Source of the DNA: Symbiodinium kawagutii
Taxonomy: Eukaryota > Sar > Dinophyceae > Suessiales > Symbiodiniaceae
DNA: 64,000 bases
Assembly (NCBI GenBank): GCA_009767595.1
Contig: VSDK01008687.1
Coordinates: 17,811-81,810, forward strand
Direction: 5' to 3'
Shown here: positions 51,907-59,000 of the stretch, piece by piece
How positions within the stretch are numbered: the stretch's first letter is position 1
Layout: every line of letters begins with the position of its first letter
Position numbers and translations under genes: made by a program
Notes under the pieces: generated by a model
Told to the model about the DNA's origin: nothing
Seen by the model: only the letters and a program-made list of their open reading frames with translations
Databases searched by the model: none

Positions 51907-52286
51907 GCACCTAAAGCAACAACTAAGGCAACAACGTGGGAGCAAAGGTGAATGCATCTGCTTCCCCAGAAAAGCCATAGGTTTGTTCTGAGTGAATTTC
52001 TGCGCCCAACTTATTGCCTATCAACCCCTCAGTTCTTCGTCCAAAAAGAAACATTTCCAAGGATCAAAATACCATTTCTCTGGCACACTATTGTGCAAAT
52101 CCATGTCCAAAGACAGCGATCCCAAAATTTGTTTTTTAGAAGTGTTGCTTCAATGGGAACCTCCAAATGACCAAGCCATCTGTCTCCCCGCCTTCCACCG
52201 GCAGCCCAGATGCCATTGAGGTTGGGAGCACCGCTGCCAAGTACAGCAGGCGCCAATACAGAAAGCATCCAACATGTGCGCAGCAT
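23533..52286 (-). CDS. secreted DOMON-domain protein with SURNod19-like C-terminus, 32 exons
   Basis: Exons in transcription order: 52172-52286, 50980-51027, 50894-50916, 50674-50750, 49714-49759, 48737-48818, 47760-47834, 46649-46679, 45832-45910, 44691-44818, 42393-42477, 41228-41288, 40858-40925, 39612-39671, 39048-39111, 37913-37980, 37454-37572, 35994-36069, 35146-35227, 33225-33262, 32943-32970, 32192-32352, 31634-31698, 30856-30933, 30544-30622, 30125-30166, 28883-28979, 28184-28210, 26458-26482, 25808-25884, 24422-24506, 23533-23641. All 31 junctions keep frame, predicting 765 residues. Layout: signal peptide (1-17), conserved but unnamed N-terminal half (about 55-350), DOMON-like domain (about 355-480), Cys/His-rich SURNod19-like region (about 560-750). 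Donors are 17 GT, 13 GC and 1 GA; 25 of 31 acceptors are followed by G. DOMON domains bind haem or sugars in other proteins; the role here is unknown. Probably extracellular or lumenal. An extra exon at 45281-45360 is possible. Confidence 0.85.
24422..24506 (-). CDS. exon 31: GYI..PPCLWG motif
   Basis: Reads YILQPPCLWGSPNFGLQDPP then SVEGISL, flanked by a ggccag acceptor and a GTGTTT donor. The G-Y-I-x4-C pattern aligns with SURNod19 G-Y-I-V-x3-C. The codon split across the intron restores glycine before IKTSNATY in exon 32. Confidence 0.82.
25808..25884 (-). CDS. exon 30: TGTLLCEERPRYGHG motif
   Basis: Reads QVCNATTGTLLCEERPRYGH then GEDDF. The T-G-x-L-L-C...Y-G-x-G arrangement matches the corresponding SURNod19 stretch (V-I-C...Y-G-E-G). 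The GC donor (GCGAGT) splits a glycine codon completed by exon 31. A plus-strand ORF here is antisense. Confidence 0.8.
26458..26482 (-). CDS. 25-nt micro-exon 29 encoding HAPTCLS
   Basis: Joins exon 28 (28184-28210, HLAAAHFH) so that the split codon is cysteine, giving AAAHFHCHAPTCLS. Both small exons were located by protein pattern first and then found to have AG acceptors, GC donors and the correct phases. They are short enough that an ab initio predictor would probably skip them. Confidence 0.72.
26570..26695. repeat. long inverted repeat, about 37-bp arms
   Basis: The left arm (26570-26606) contains GATTGTTGATAGGAAAATG and the right arm (26658-26695) contains CATTGTTTGG-type complement CCAAACAATTCCTATCAACA. 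The loop includes AAAATAGGGAAAC, recalling the MITE-like termini. It lies in the intron between exons 28 and 29 of the DOMON gene and could fold into a stable hairpin in RNA. Confidence 0.55.
27590..27800. repeat. AT-rich microsatellite region
   Basis: Several short (AT)n runs separated by ATACATATG and AAATATATAAATAC words in the intron between exons 28 and 29 of the DOMON gene. Confidence 0.85.
28883..28979 (-). CDS. exon 27: SPVEYDVPKC motif
   Basis: Reads VTWGIASPVEYDVPKCQEGV then MGCTKVNGTWKL. The V-E-Y-D-V-P-x-C signature corresponds to the V-E-Y-x-I-P-x-C stretch of plant SURNod19 proteins. It ends at a GC donor (GCTCTT) in phase 1, matching exon 28. Confidence 0.85.
30544..30622 (-). 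CDS. exon 25: LLDADQPIPWQDQPLEY motif
   Basis: Reads WSLLDADQPIPWQDQPLEYS then LKFRFW, ending at a GTACCT donor. Exon 26 (30125-30166) continues VEDYDATYHTMIRR. The aromatic-rich end is comparable to the Y-x-V-K-W-V-D strand of SURNod19 proteins. Confidence 0.86.
30856..30933 (-). CDS. exon 24: Cys/His motif opening the SURNod19-like region
   Basis: Reads SDLLAMKNPTCDLRNYSGGQ then IACHH. The Y-x-G-G-x-x-x-C pattern resembles the N-terminal motif of plant SURNod19 proteins (from memory). The two bases left at the GTGCCC donor plus the first base of exon 25 give methionine, producing HHMWSLLDADQ. Confidence 0.85.
31358..31605. repeat. AT-rich microsatellite region
   Basis: Multiple (AT)n runs with AATATATAAATA spacers, directly downstream of exon 23 of the DOMON gene. 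A T-rich tract on the plus strand (31020-31130, A-rich in the transcript) follows before exon 24. Confidence 0.9.
32192..32352 (-). CDS. exon 22: linker after the DOMON-like domain
   Basis: Longest internal exon (161 nt). It reads PTLSYHKHRTIGLLTLLPTS, then SGACLCKGAAVAFGDAKGTL, then QYTPAGEEQHGNQ. First codon positions are strongly G-rich on this strand, which separated it from a long open plus-strand frame. Exon 23 (31634-31698, GSGSVAFNNHCAQQP) follows in phase 0. Confidence 0.85.
35146..35227 (-). CDS. exon 19: end of DOMON-like domain
   Basis: Reads ASVKVVESKVRQGSVQLVSM then GPDIKTM, with a GTAGGT donor. Together with exon 20 (33225-33262, ASRDYYSFKPLE) and exon 21 (32943-32970, INFINAVGS) it gives the C-terminal strands of the domain. 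The minus frame is open well upstream of the acceptor chosen to keep phase. Confidence 0.82.
35994..36069 (-). CDS. exon 18: second half of DOMON-like domain
   Basis: Reads AIIVDGHGDVTERKLGYHQP then GTLQL, directly continuing MADQPW of exon 17. The D-G-x-G-x-V-T-E-R-K-L core is what I used to recognise the family. A plus-strand ORF of 99 codons covers the same DNA but is the antisense shadow. Confidence 0.85.
37454..37572 (-). CDS. exon 17: first half of DOMON-like domain
   Basis: Thirty-nine codons; the key segment is ARISLQGPSDVWFGVGFHTQ then SMADQPW. In DOMON domains a hydrophobic strand, a G-P pair and W-F-x-G-F precede the loop that begins the next sheet. It ends at a GC donor (GCACCT), so the tryptophan codon is completed by the first base of exon 18. 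Confidence 0.85.
38104..38192. repeat. (AT)n with T-run
   Basis: Two (AT)n runs separated by a ten-base T run and GATCTAAATATATAG, upstream (in transcription) of exon 16 of the DOMON gene. Confidence 0.92.
40858..40925 (-). CDS. exon 13: QECLDMARSLLPQ
   Basis: Reads QECLDMARSLLPQHRFVLQT followed by SQ, with over 80 percent G/C in third positions. It follows exon 12 (41228-41288, VQSNAKMHVGGAPCSSQAAS) through a GC donor, restoring a glycine codon. Exons 14 and 15 continue with a Cys-rich stretch (PWPCCHVA, CGSCACCDA). Confidence 0.76.
42393..42477 (-). CDS. exon 11: LLECPVTTRI motif
   Basis: Reads TSLAPTSGPDALYSGLLECP then VTTRITKQ, with almost 90 percent G/C at third codon positions. Acceptor catcag and donor CAG|gtgccg are both good. 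The antisense strand also has an open high-GC frame here but no matching splice sites. Confidence 0.8.
42589..42788. repeat. 40-bp tandem repeat, five copies
   Basis: The unit is about 40 bp, beginning TCAATGATGTTGAATAGAGC and containing TAATGGTTACTACTGG. Copies differ by a few substitutions (TAATAATGG versus TAAGAATGG; the first has ATCATG). It lies just upstream, in transcription terms, of exon 11 of the DOMON gene. Confidence 0.85.
44691..44818 (-). CDS. exon 10: NGGEFRKSFHGYAP motif
   Basis: Forty-two codons reading DFGGANGGEFRKSFHGYAPG, then FVQVIQSPTQMQITPMQNL. The TG left at the GTACAA donor and the first base of exon 11 make a tryptophan, linking to SGLLECPVTTRITKQ. High third-position GC and the only sensible frame on either strand. 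Confidence 0.82.
45281..45360 (-). CDS. possible extra exon between exons 9 and 10 of the DOMON gene
   Basis: An AG acceptor and an excellent GTAAGG donor bound an open frame reading PLNWRPGDVRWVVWEPEAGA then GDAWLS. It ends in phase 0, as exon 10 requires, and would need exon 9 to extend to a GT donor at 45810. Another frame here has better codon bias but no acceptor. Transcript data would settle it. Confidence 0.3.
47760..47834 (-). CDS. exon 7: SVAYNHHF motif
   Basis: Reads DVRVPISVAYNHHFESTMSL ending AMPS at a near-perfect GTAAGA donor. The paired histidines after Tyr-Asn could be a metal site (inference). Exon 8 (46649-46679, LERLPVSSD) follows in phase. Confidence 0.78.
48737..48818 (-). 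CDS. exon 6: VVGFEIDQVRR motif
   Basis: Reads EDIVKRFDGKGMAVVGFEID then QVRRTDQ, bounded by a gcctag acceptor and a GCAGGT donor. The split glycine codon joins exon 7 to give TDQGDVRVPISVAYNHHF. This exon was needed to connect exons 5 and 7 in phase. Confidence 0.75.
50674..50750 (-). CDS. exon 4: FDVYSP motif
   Basis: Reads KFPKHFSDYPRKPIYFDVYS followed by PTIKTL. With exon 5 it yields the run TLYSQVFWKSLAPVDLP. I recall the pattern DYP...YFDVYSP...YSQVFW from unnamed dinoflagellate predicted proteins, which helped fix strand and frame. Phase 2 at the GTGCCT donor matches the one-base start of exon 5. Confidence 0.75.
50980..51027 (-). CDS. exon 2 of the DOMON/SURNod19-like gene
   Basis: Reads DVLVATNDALQLIVCI between a gctcag acceptor and a GTAAAG donor. 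The GC content is low for an exon here, and a 63-bp intron separates it from the 23-nt exon 3 (AVVHVPTK). The small size and low GC make these two exons less certain than the rest. Confidence 0.55.
   Translation of the reverse strand: MCLLPQMMHCNSLCA
51323..51404. repeat. (AAAC)n microsatellite, first block
   Basis: About twenty uninterrupted AAAC units in intron 1 of the DOMON gene. The antisense (GTTT)n reads as a Cys-Leu-Phe-Val polypeptide in conceptual translation, which is not a gene. A second block of the same unit occurs at 51474-51509. Confidence 0.95.
51405..51579. repeat. 70-bp direct duplication flanking the second (AAAC)n block
   Basis: The segment beginning AGGCATTAGTCCAAACATAA at 51405-51474 is repeated exactly at 51510-51579, with an (AAAC)n run between the copies. 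This fits slippage or unequal exchange at the microsatellite. Both copies end in CAACAACATCATCA. Confidence 0.9.
51592..51906. repeat. long (CTA)n trinucleotide repeat with CTG/CTT interruptions
   Basis: Over 300 bp of CTACTACTACT with interspersed CTG and CTT units. All six frames are open, giving artificial poly-Leu, poly-Thr, poly-Tyr/Cys and poly-Ser ORFs that should not be annotated as genes. It lies in intron 1 of the DOMON gene. Confidence 0.95.
52172..52286 (-). CDS. exon 1: start codon and signal peptide
   Basis: The chosen ATG gives MLRTCWMLSVLAPAVLGSG, a short n-region, a hydrophobic core and an AXG-type cleavage site, then APNLNGIW. An in-frame ATG seven codons upstream (MRLDLPA) is the alternative start. 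The GTCATT donor after codon 38 leaves one base, which fits the two-base start of exon 2; a GTTCCC donor 11 nt further on would break phase. Confidence 0.72.
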
Positions 52287-52812
52287 GGCGGGAAGATCAA
52301 GGCGCAACAGGAGGACGGGCTGCGAATGTGTAGCTGCTCAACATCATGAAGTTAGTTCGAAGTATTGAAGGAGTCTAGCTCTTGCAAAGTGATCCGGAGA
52401 GTTCGATATGATCATGATATGGTGCTTAAAATGATTAAAATGGAGGTATCCCCATATCATCCAGTATTAACAATGTCTAGCAATAGCCCATCCTTTTTTG
52501 GGGCTCCCAATGTCGCGAAACACCCATGTCATCCATGTGCCGCGAGCATCCATGTGCTGCGAGCATCCATGGGTCTTGCTTGGCTCAAGGAGTGACATCA
52601 GTTCAAAGCCTTGATCAGGAAGCATCGCCAACAATCCAAGGTTATACACGCCGCAGTGGATTCAAATCCCCTTCCCCTGGCCCTAGCAAACATCATCTCC
52701 TGAAGATGAAGATTTTTTGCCCCCTTGTTGAGATGTTTGCGGATAGCCGTTGTCAGAAAAAATGGATTGACCTATAAATCAGGCAAAGGCCAAAACAAAA
52801 TTAAACTTCTAC
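52287..52812. other. short intergenic gap between two tandem minus-strand genes
   Basis: It holds the 3' flank of the upstream gene and the 5' flank of the DOMON gene. Reading toward the DOMON gene there are AG-ending sites (for example TTGAGCAG at about 52334) that could accept a trans-spliced leader, as dinoflagellate mRNAs usually receive one. That use is inference. The segment 52438-52515 carries degenerate ends of the GGGGTNCCCC repeat family described elsewhere. I see no TATA-type promoter. Confidence 0.5.
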
Positions 52813-53053
52813 CTAGTTCCTATCAACCTCCCAAAAAGTCAACCAAGCGCCATCCCAAAAAAAAGTGGCTTCAGGCACTCCCTCGTTGTGGTGACAGGCG
52901 TGGGCCCAGGAGGACTGAGGTCCCGTGCGGCTGCATTGAAGCTCGAAGAACTGACATTCCTCCCACCTGCTCTCGTACTCCTGAAGCCGTGCAGCCGTTG
53001 ATGGCAGCTCCAGCATGGGTACCACCTCCACACTCTGATGTTCTCCCGTTAGA
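52813..53053 (-). CDS. probable terminal exon of the upstream unrecognised gene
   Basis: Open for 79 codons to a TAG at its low-coordinate end. The core reads VEVVPMLELPSTAARLQEYE, then SRWEECQFFELQCSRTG, then AHACHHNEGVPEA. The last residues (FFWDGAWLTFWEVDRN) come from A/T-richer DNA, so a splice donor near the EGVPEA codons is an alternative end. The signal-peptide ATG of the next gene lies only 527 bp downstream. Confidence 0.62.
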
Positions 53054-56000
53054 CTGGGGGATGGTTGGGCATACACACGTTACTGTTCTTCCCATTTCTC
53101 ATGTGAGATTGCCAGATTTGCCACCTAGGATAGTATACCTATACTAGTATCTATGTATAGGTAGATACCATATCCTGGTACTACTATAGTTACTATAGGC
53201 CATTGGTACCTAGGATAGTACCTATAGTAGTACCTAGCCTGGTGCATGGTTCCGGAGTTGCCAGCATGGCACGGCTCTCAAGGCTGCTCATTGCTCGGCT
53301 TTCGACTGGGACCCCCATGTTTTCGAATCAACGAACTCTCCTCTGAGGCGACCCCAAACAATAAATTCATCAAGCAGCTTGTCCTCATGGTTGATATGGT
53401 CAACCCAAACTAGTCAAACCTGCCTGTTTGTCGAGAAAGTTGCTTGCTCAGCTAGCTGATGTTTGAAACACACCTGCTTCAGTGGTGAAAACTCCGAGGC
53501 GTAACCGAATCAGGGCAGGTTTCTGAAATGGGGATTGCGATCCTAATAGGAAGCCATCATTTTCTGGAATAGCTCTCTTAATCCACCAGGGGCCTAGTGA
53601 ACATGGGCCAACATTAAGTACTTCCCAATCCTAAAGGTAGTTTTTCATCCCCTGACTGGATGGTTAACAAAGTCTTGCAGCATCATTCGTATCCCATAAC
53701 CAGCCGCGGCGTCCAAGCCGAAGGATTTCACCAGATACACCGCTGGCGGCTGGAGACGGACCAGCTCCTCGCGCAAGCTTTGGAATTCGTCGAAGGCTTC
53801 GCCATAGGCAGCATTTACCAAGTCAACCTCAAGGGCGCCCCAGGTGCCCAACTAAACGTCTGCCTGGCGATAGCCACGTGTCCATAGTGTACCAGCCAGA
53901 AGATGCTGGTTCTGTCTCTGAAACGATCCATGGAATGGATACGCCTACCATATACTAGCATGATTAGTCAATCAGTCCTTAGCGTATCACAATTGTTCAT
54001 TGAAACACTCATAGTATTGTCAACCGCTTACTGGGTCAGGTTGGGCTGTTGTCAAATGATAAACTACAAATTAACTTCTGGTTGAGCATATGTTAAAGCA
54101 GGTTCTGAATTTGGGGTAGCACCACATCACCTTTGCTGAGGCAACCACGGTGCCCTGCAGCTGTTTGATTCGCAGAAACGCCTGGCTGCAGCGACTGTCG
54201 CTGGTGGAGTTGGCACTGGAGCCACATGCAAATGCAATGGGCAGTCTGTTTGAATTGGAATCATATGCTGTGCATGATTAGTTACCATTGAGAGATGTAT
54301 ATGATATGGAACATTGTATTTCATCTCAATGATTTACATGTGTTTGGAATTGGAATATTGTATTGTATATATGTAGACATATTGAGAGAGATGTAGAAGG
54401 ACATCTGTCTATCTACCTATCTATGAAATCTATGACGTGATCTATACCTACAAGTAGAAAGAAGTATATATTTTGATTAATATCAAAAGAAAAACAAACG
54501 CAGGTTATTGATGGTGATTGCATGCATGTGTGGCCAAACATGTGCCAAAAACAAATCTGTGACTTGGGGCTGTTAAGGATAAACTCCAATCATCACCCTG
54601 AGCAACAAACATTACCTCCTGATAATCTTTGCATTCAAAGTCTGGGACCTGGGATTACAGGTCGGTGTTCAGAGATTCCGAAGGCTTGGCCTCAATTGAC
54701 CTGATGAGAAAGGTTCTTCACGCATCCCATTTCTTCCAACATTTCCCAAGCCTACTCAGCTTAGGAAACACCCCTTTGAGCGCTTTGAGGTCCACTAAAC
54801 TAAGGAACATATAGCACATGTCAGAGAAGTGCTGAGCTTCCTTCATAGGCAGTATTAGACCACTTAATTATATAGGAGACTTTGAAGTACATGCCACGTT
54901 GGTTATGGAGTGTGACTTCCAAAAAACAATGCTGAACCAATGCGAACCCGTTTTTCAACCCAAAGCGAGCCCGTTCCTCAGCACGACACAAAGCGCAGTG
55001 CAACCAAAACATCGCAAACAAAGGCACCACACAGCTAGGTGGTTCTGATGATTTGTCAAGCCTTGACCTAAACAATCCCAAGAAACAGGGACCCTTCGAA
55101 TCTGTTGAATCTGCTCTGCTACGGTTGCTAATAGATCTGATAGTGACCCTTAGACCTTGCTTGACCATTCCGGCCCTGCTGCTCCAAAGGTTGCTGACGT
55201 GGCCGCCTGCTTTAAGCGGTCCTCCTCATCAACGGGTGCAACTGCCTGATGACAGGACAGCTCCCCATGCTGGGTACACACACCTTCGGGTCTGTGAACA
55301 CACCAAAATCTATACAGAAAACATGTGGTTTATGGTGTTTCTATGTGTTCCTTGGATTTACTTGGCATGTTTTGTTTTTGTTCTACTGGACATTAGAATT
55401 TTGATGGATTTGGGGAGATTTCCCTGCCATTTCCTGGATATTTCTTGGCTTGGGAACCCTTGATGCATCGACAGATTGCCAAACTACAGCCTCCGACCGA
55501 AGAAAAGCACATGATTTCCTTCATGTCTACTGTCCCAACCTCTCAGCTACTATTTTGTCGGGGAGCCATTGTCAAACACTGGGAAATAGTATCAACAAAG
55601 TCAAAACATCTGTCAATATCTCACATTCAGAAACTCTCTCAAACTATACTTGAGTTGTCTCGCTGACGCTGAATGCAATAAACATCGGGCCACCCGATGT
55701 CAAAACATTGAAACCAATTCTTTCTCCTTAACGCGCCCTCTATATATAATCAATCACCAAGGCACCTCTTCCTTCACAGCTGCTCCTGGTGTGTTCACGA
55801 ATTCTGTTGAATGAATAGCTGGCTGCTGGGCTTCCTTTCGAAAAATTATGTGATCACTCCATCCCTTTCGCACATCCTAGAAGCACTTCTGATCCATGGA
55901 GCTGATGATCACACTTCGTGGTGCCTGTGATGCATCACAAAAGAAAATGCATCATCGGACCTCGTCAAAGTTCCTGATCCAAGGTGGAGCGTGGAATTAC

Positions 56001-59000
56001 CAGAAGATGTCTTTGACGGTTGGCTCCATGGGCAATAGATCACCTACGACTTGTCAACATCCACGACCGGTCCTGAGCTGCCCTCATCTACCTGAGCGGA
56101 GCTGTGGCCACACACGGCAGTCTTGAGTTCGTACTGCACTTGTTTGCCTTCGGTTGATGTTTGTTCAGTGTTGCTTGGTTCGTTGGCTGGCTGGTTGCTG
56201 AGTTTGTTGGTTGGTGGCTGCTCTTTGCCTTTGTGCCCTTTGATGGTGATAGTAAAGTTGCTGCCGTTGTCAGTATCGACATGCAAATACGGATGATGGT
56301 TCCGAGTTGTTGTTTCCGTTCGCGTTGGTTAGTCCGATTTTGTTGTTGATCCCACAGCTTGGGCTGCACTACTCACACCAAGGGATGCCCGTTCGTCCAA
56401 ACCCATTGCCCCTTGCCTTGACCCTGCGCAAACCCTGGGGTAGCCCTTGGGTGGAGCGTGTTGATCTCGCCATTCCCATCTTTTGAGCATTCAATTTGGC
56501 ATTAAAGGTTATCCACAATTTCATTAATATCTTAAGCAACTAGGCATCAACTACCGCTTATATAACCATCAACTAACCATCACCTAATCATTACTTAACC
56601 AGCAACTTGTCATCGAATCCCCAGCAATGACCATGATAACAATCAAATCCGTCATCTATCAACCAATCGTGTTGACCAACCATCTTCAACTCCATCAACT
56701 ATTGTCAACCATGGTGATCATGTCAACCATCAAATCTCACCATCCGGCCATCCGGCCATGCTAACATGGCTAGCCATCATCATCAAATCATGCTAACCAT
56801 CGATCACCTCCATCAAATCAACCAACCAGCGGTCCATTCCCACCATGCTAACATGATTAACATCAAATCCATCACTCGACTATCACTCGACTATCAACTA
56901 ACCATGATCAACTAACCATCATGGTCAACTAACCATAACTCACCATAACTAACCATCATCTACTCATCAACTCCCCCCGGACTCCCCTTGGACTCCCCCT
57001 GGACTGCCCTTGGGGACTCACCGCCGGCGCAACGCCCCGCGCCTCTTTGGCGCCACGTCGGCCCTGCGTCGCCGCGAGGCGCAAGTTGCTTTGAAGCAAC
57101 TCTTGCGCCTGCAACGAGGGGCGAAGAGGTCGAGGGCACGGTCCCTTCCAACGGCTGAAGATCCCAACGAATGATGGGGTTAATGATGGGGTTAATGATG
57201 GGTTAATGATGGTGGTTAATGATGGATCAATGATGGGTAAAATGAATGTTAATGATGGGGCTAATGTTCGGTTAATGATGATTCATGAGATGGGGGTCTC
57301 TAAGAATCACTTGGGTATGTGCCAAGCCGTATAAGCTAACCAATAACCCACCAAAGCTAACGATGATTTTTCAGATGGAAAGCTATTGGTTTTCATATTG
57401 CGCTTCACGAGTTGATCGGTGATCTCAACTCATTGCAGCTCATTTTGGTGGAGGTAAGCCCTAGTCGTGGATTTTGAGCCGCAACAGAAAGGTTGAGTCA
57501 TGAAAAATGGACTCTGGCTGAAAAATGCATACTGTAACTCTTCTGGTTTGATGTTGCATCTGTGTGCGTTGCATGAATGGAATCAAACAGGGGTAGCTGC
57601 AATCAACAATATACGAGCAAACCACATCCACACAGCAGCTAGATGCACTTGTAAAGATGGCACTTATTGACATCGCAATATTCATGGCATATGTGCTACT
57701 ATGTGTACTCTACGTTAACCCTTTGTCAGCAACAAACATGGAAGTTTCAAAAATAAACCACTTGCTTGTTCGGGGTCAACCTTGCAACTTCAATTGAGTA
57801 GTACCTGAAATTGTATGGTCCTTTCTTGATCCGGATATATCTGTGATACTGAATATCTAATCATATATGATCATACATGCATATCTTCTTTATAGAATTT
57901 CCACTACATATATTGAAAGGGAAATGGTGGTAATGTTTGCGTCAATACATTCATACCGATTCACACCACTACTGGTTGCATCAGGATCGACCAAGCAACC
58001 ATACTCACCGAATCTTTTTGATTGGAAACCAACCCCAGCACTTTAGACTCGAAGCCACCATGCAGATTGCACAATTTTGGAATGTATCAGCCTGCTCCCG
58101 CAACGCGGAAGCTCTACACAACCAGTGAAACACCATAACATCAAAGACCAGCGTGAATGCAAGCAACTGCGTGTGCAACCCACTCGACCGTTGTGCTTTC
58201 TACTTTGTTTGCCCTTACCTTTCAATCCGCCTCATTTCAGTCTGGCAACAAGCATTTTTCTTCTATCATTCAGTCAGTACTTATTAAAAATGAGAAAGTG
58301 TAGGGTTATCCGGTCCTTCGAAAAAAGTTCAGATGTTTGAAATCAGATTTCTTGCCTGCAACACTAGAACAAGAATGCAAAGTCTATGACAAACCGTCAG
58401 CTGCTGCATATCTTGATGCGCAGGCGGGTTGACCACGGTTCTGAAGCACTCATGTTGGATCTTACCATCATGTCTTCGATTCGGGAGTTCTTGAATTTCT
58501 TTTGGGGGCAAACAATGGTTGGTAACATTCACCAGCATCAGGCCATTCACTCAACAGTGGGCTAACATCGTTGTCAAGCGAAATGAGTACTCTGCTAGCA
58601 CTTCGAGAAACAACCCTGCTGTGGCAACATCATGGCTAAATGGAAACTATGGCTGGCTATTATCTTCTCTGATCAGCGCAAACCATTCACTATCGCCCCT
58701 TATCCACTTCGTGATTTGATATCTCCTATCATTGACCATACCGAAGTGTTTTGAGCATTGAACACCCAATGACAATGGCCATTGGCCACTGCTAGCACAT
58801 ATCTTAACCATCATTGATCGTTAACATGACCGCCAGTATGACGATCACAAAAATCTTAACCATCATTGACCACTACTATAACTACAACATATATCAACCA
58901 CCAATCATCAACCACTATCAACCTGTCTCGACACCCGCTACACGGACTCACCACAGCCCCCGAACACAGCCCGTTCAGCTCACCTGTTTCAGGGCTTCGC

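Noticed and set aside
51545..51991. Long poly-Leu, poly-Thr and poly-Ser ORFs
   Set aside because: They are translations of the (CTA)n repeat; every frame is open and there is no non-repeat coding content.
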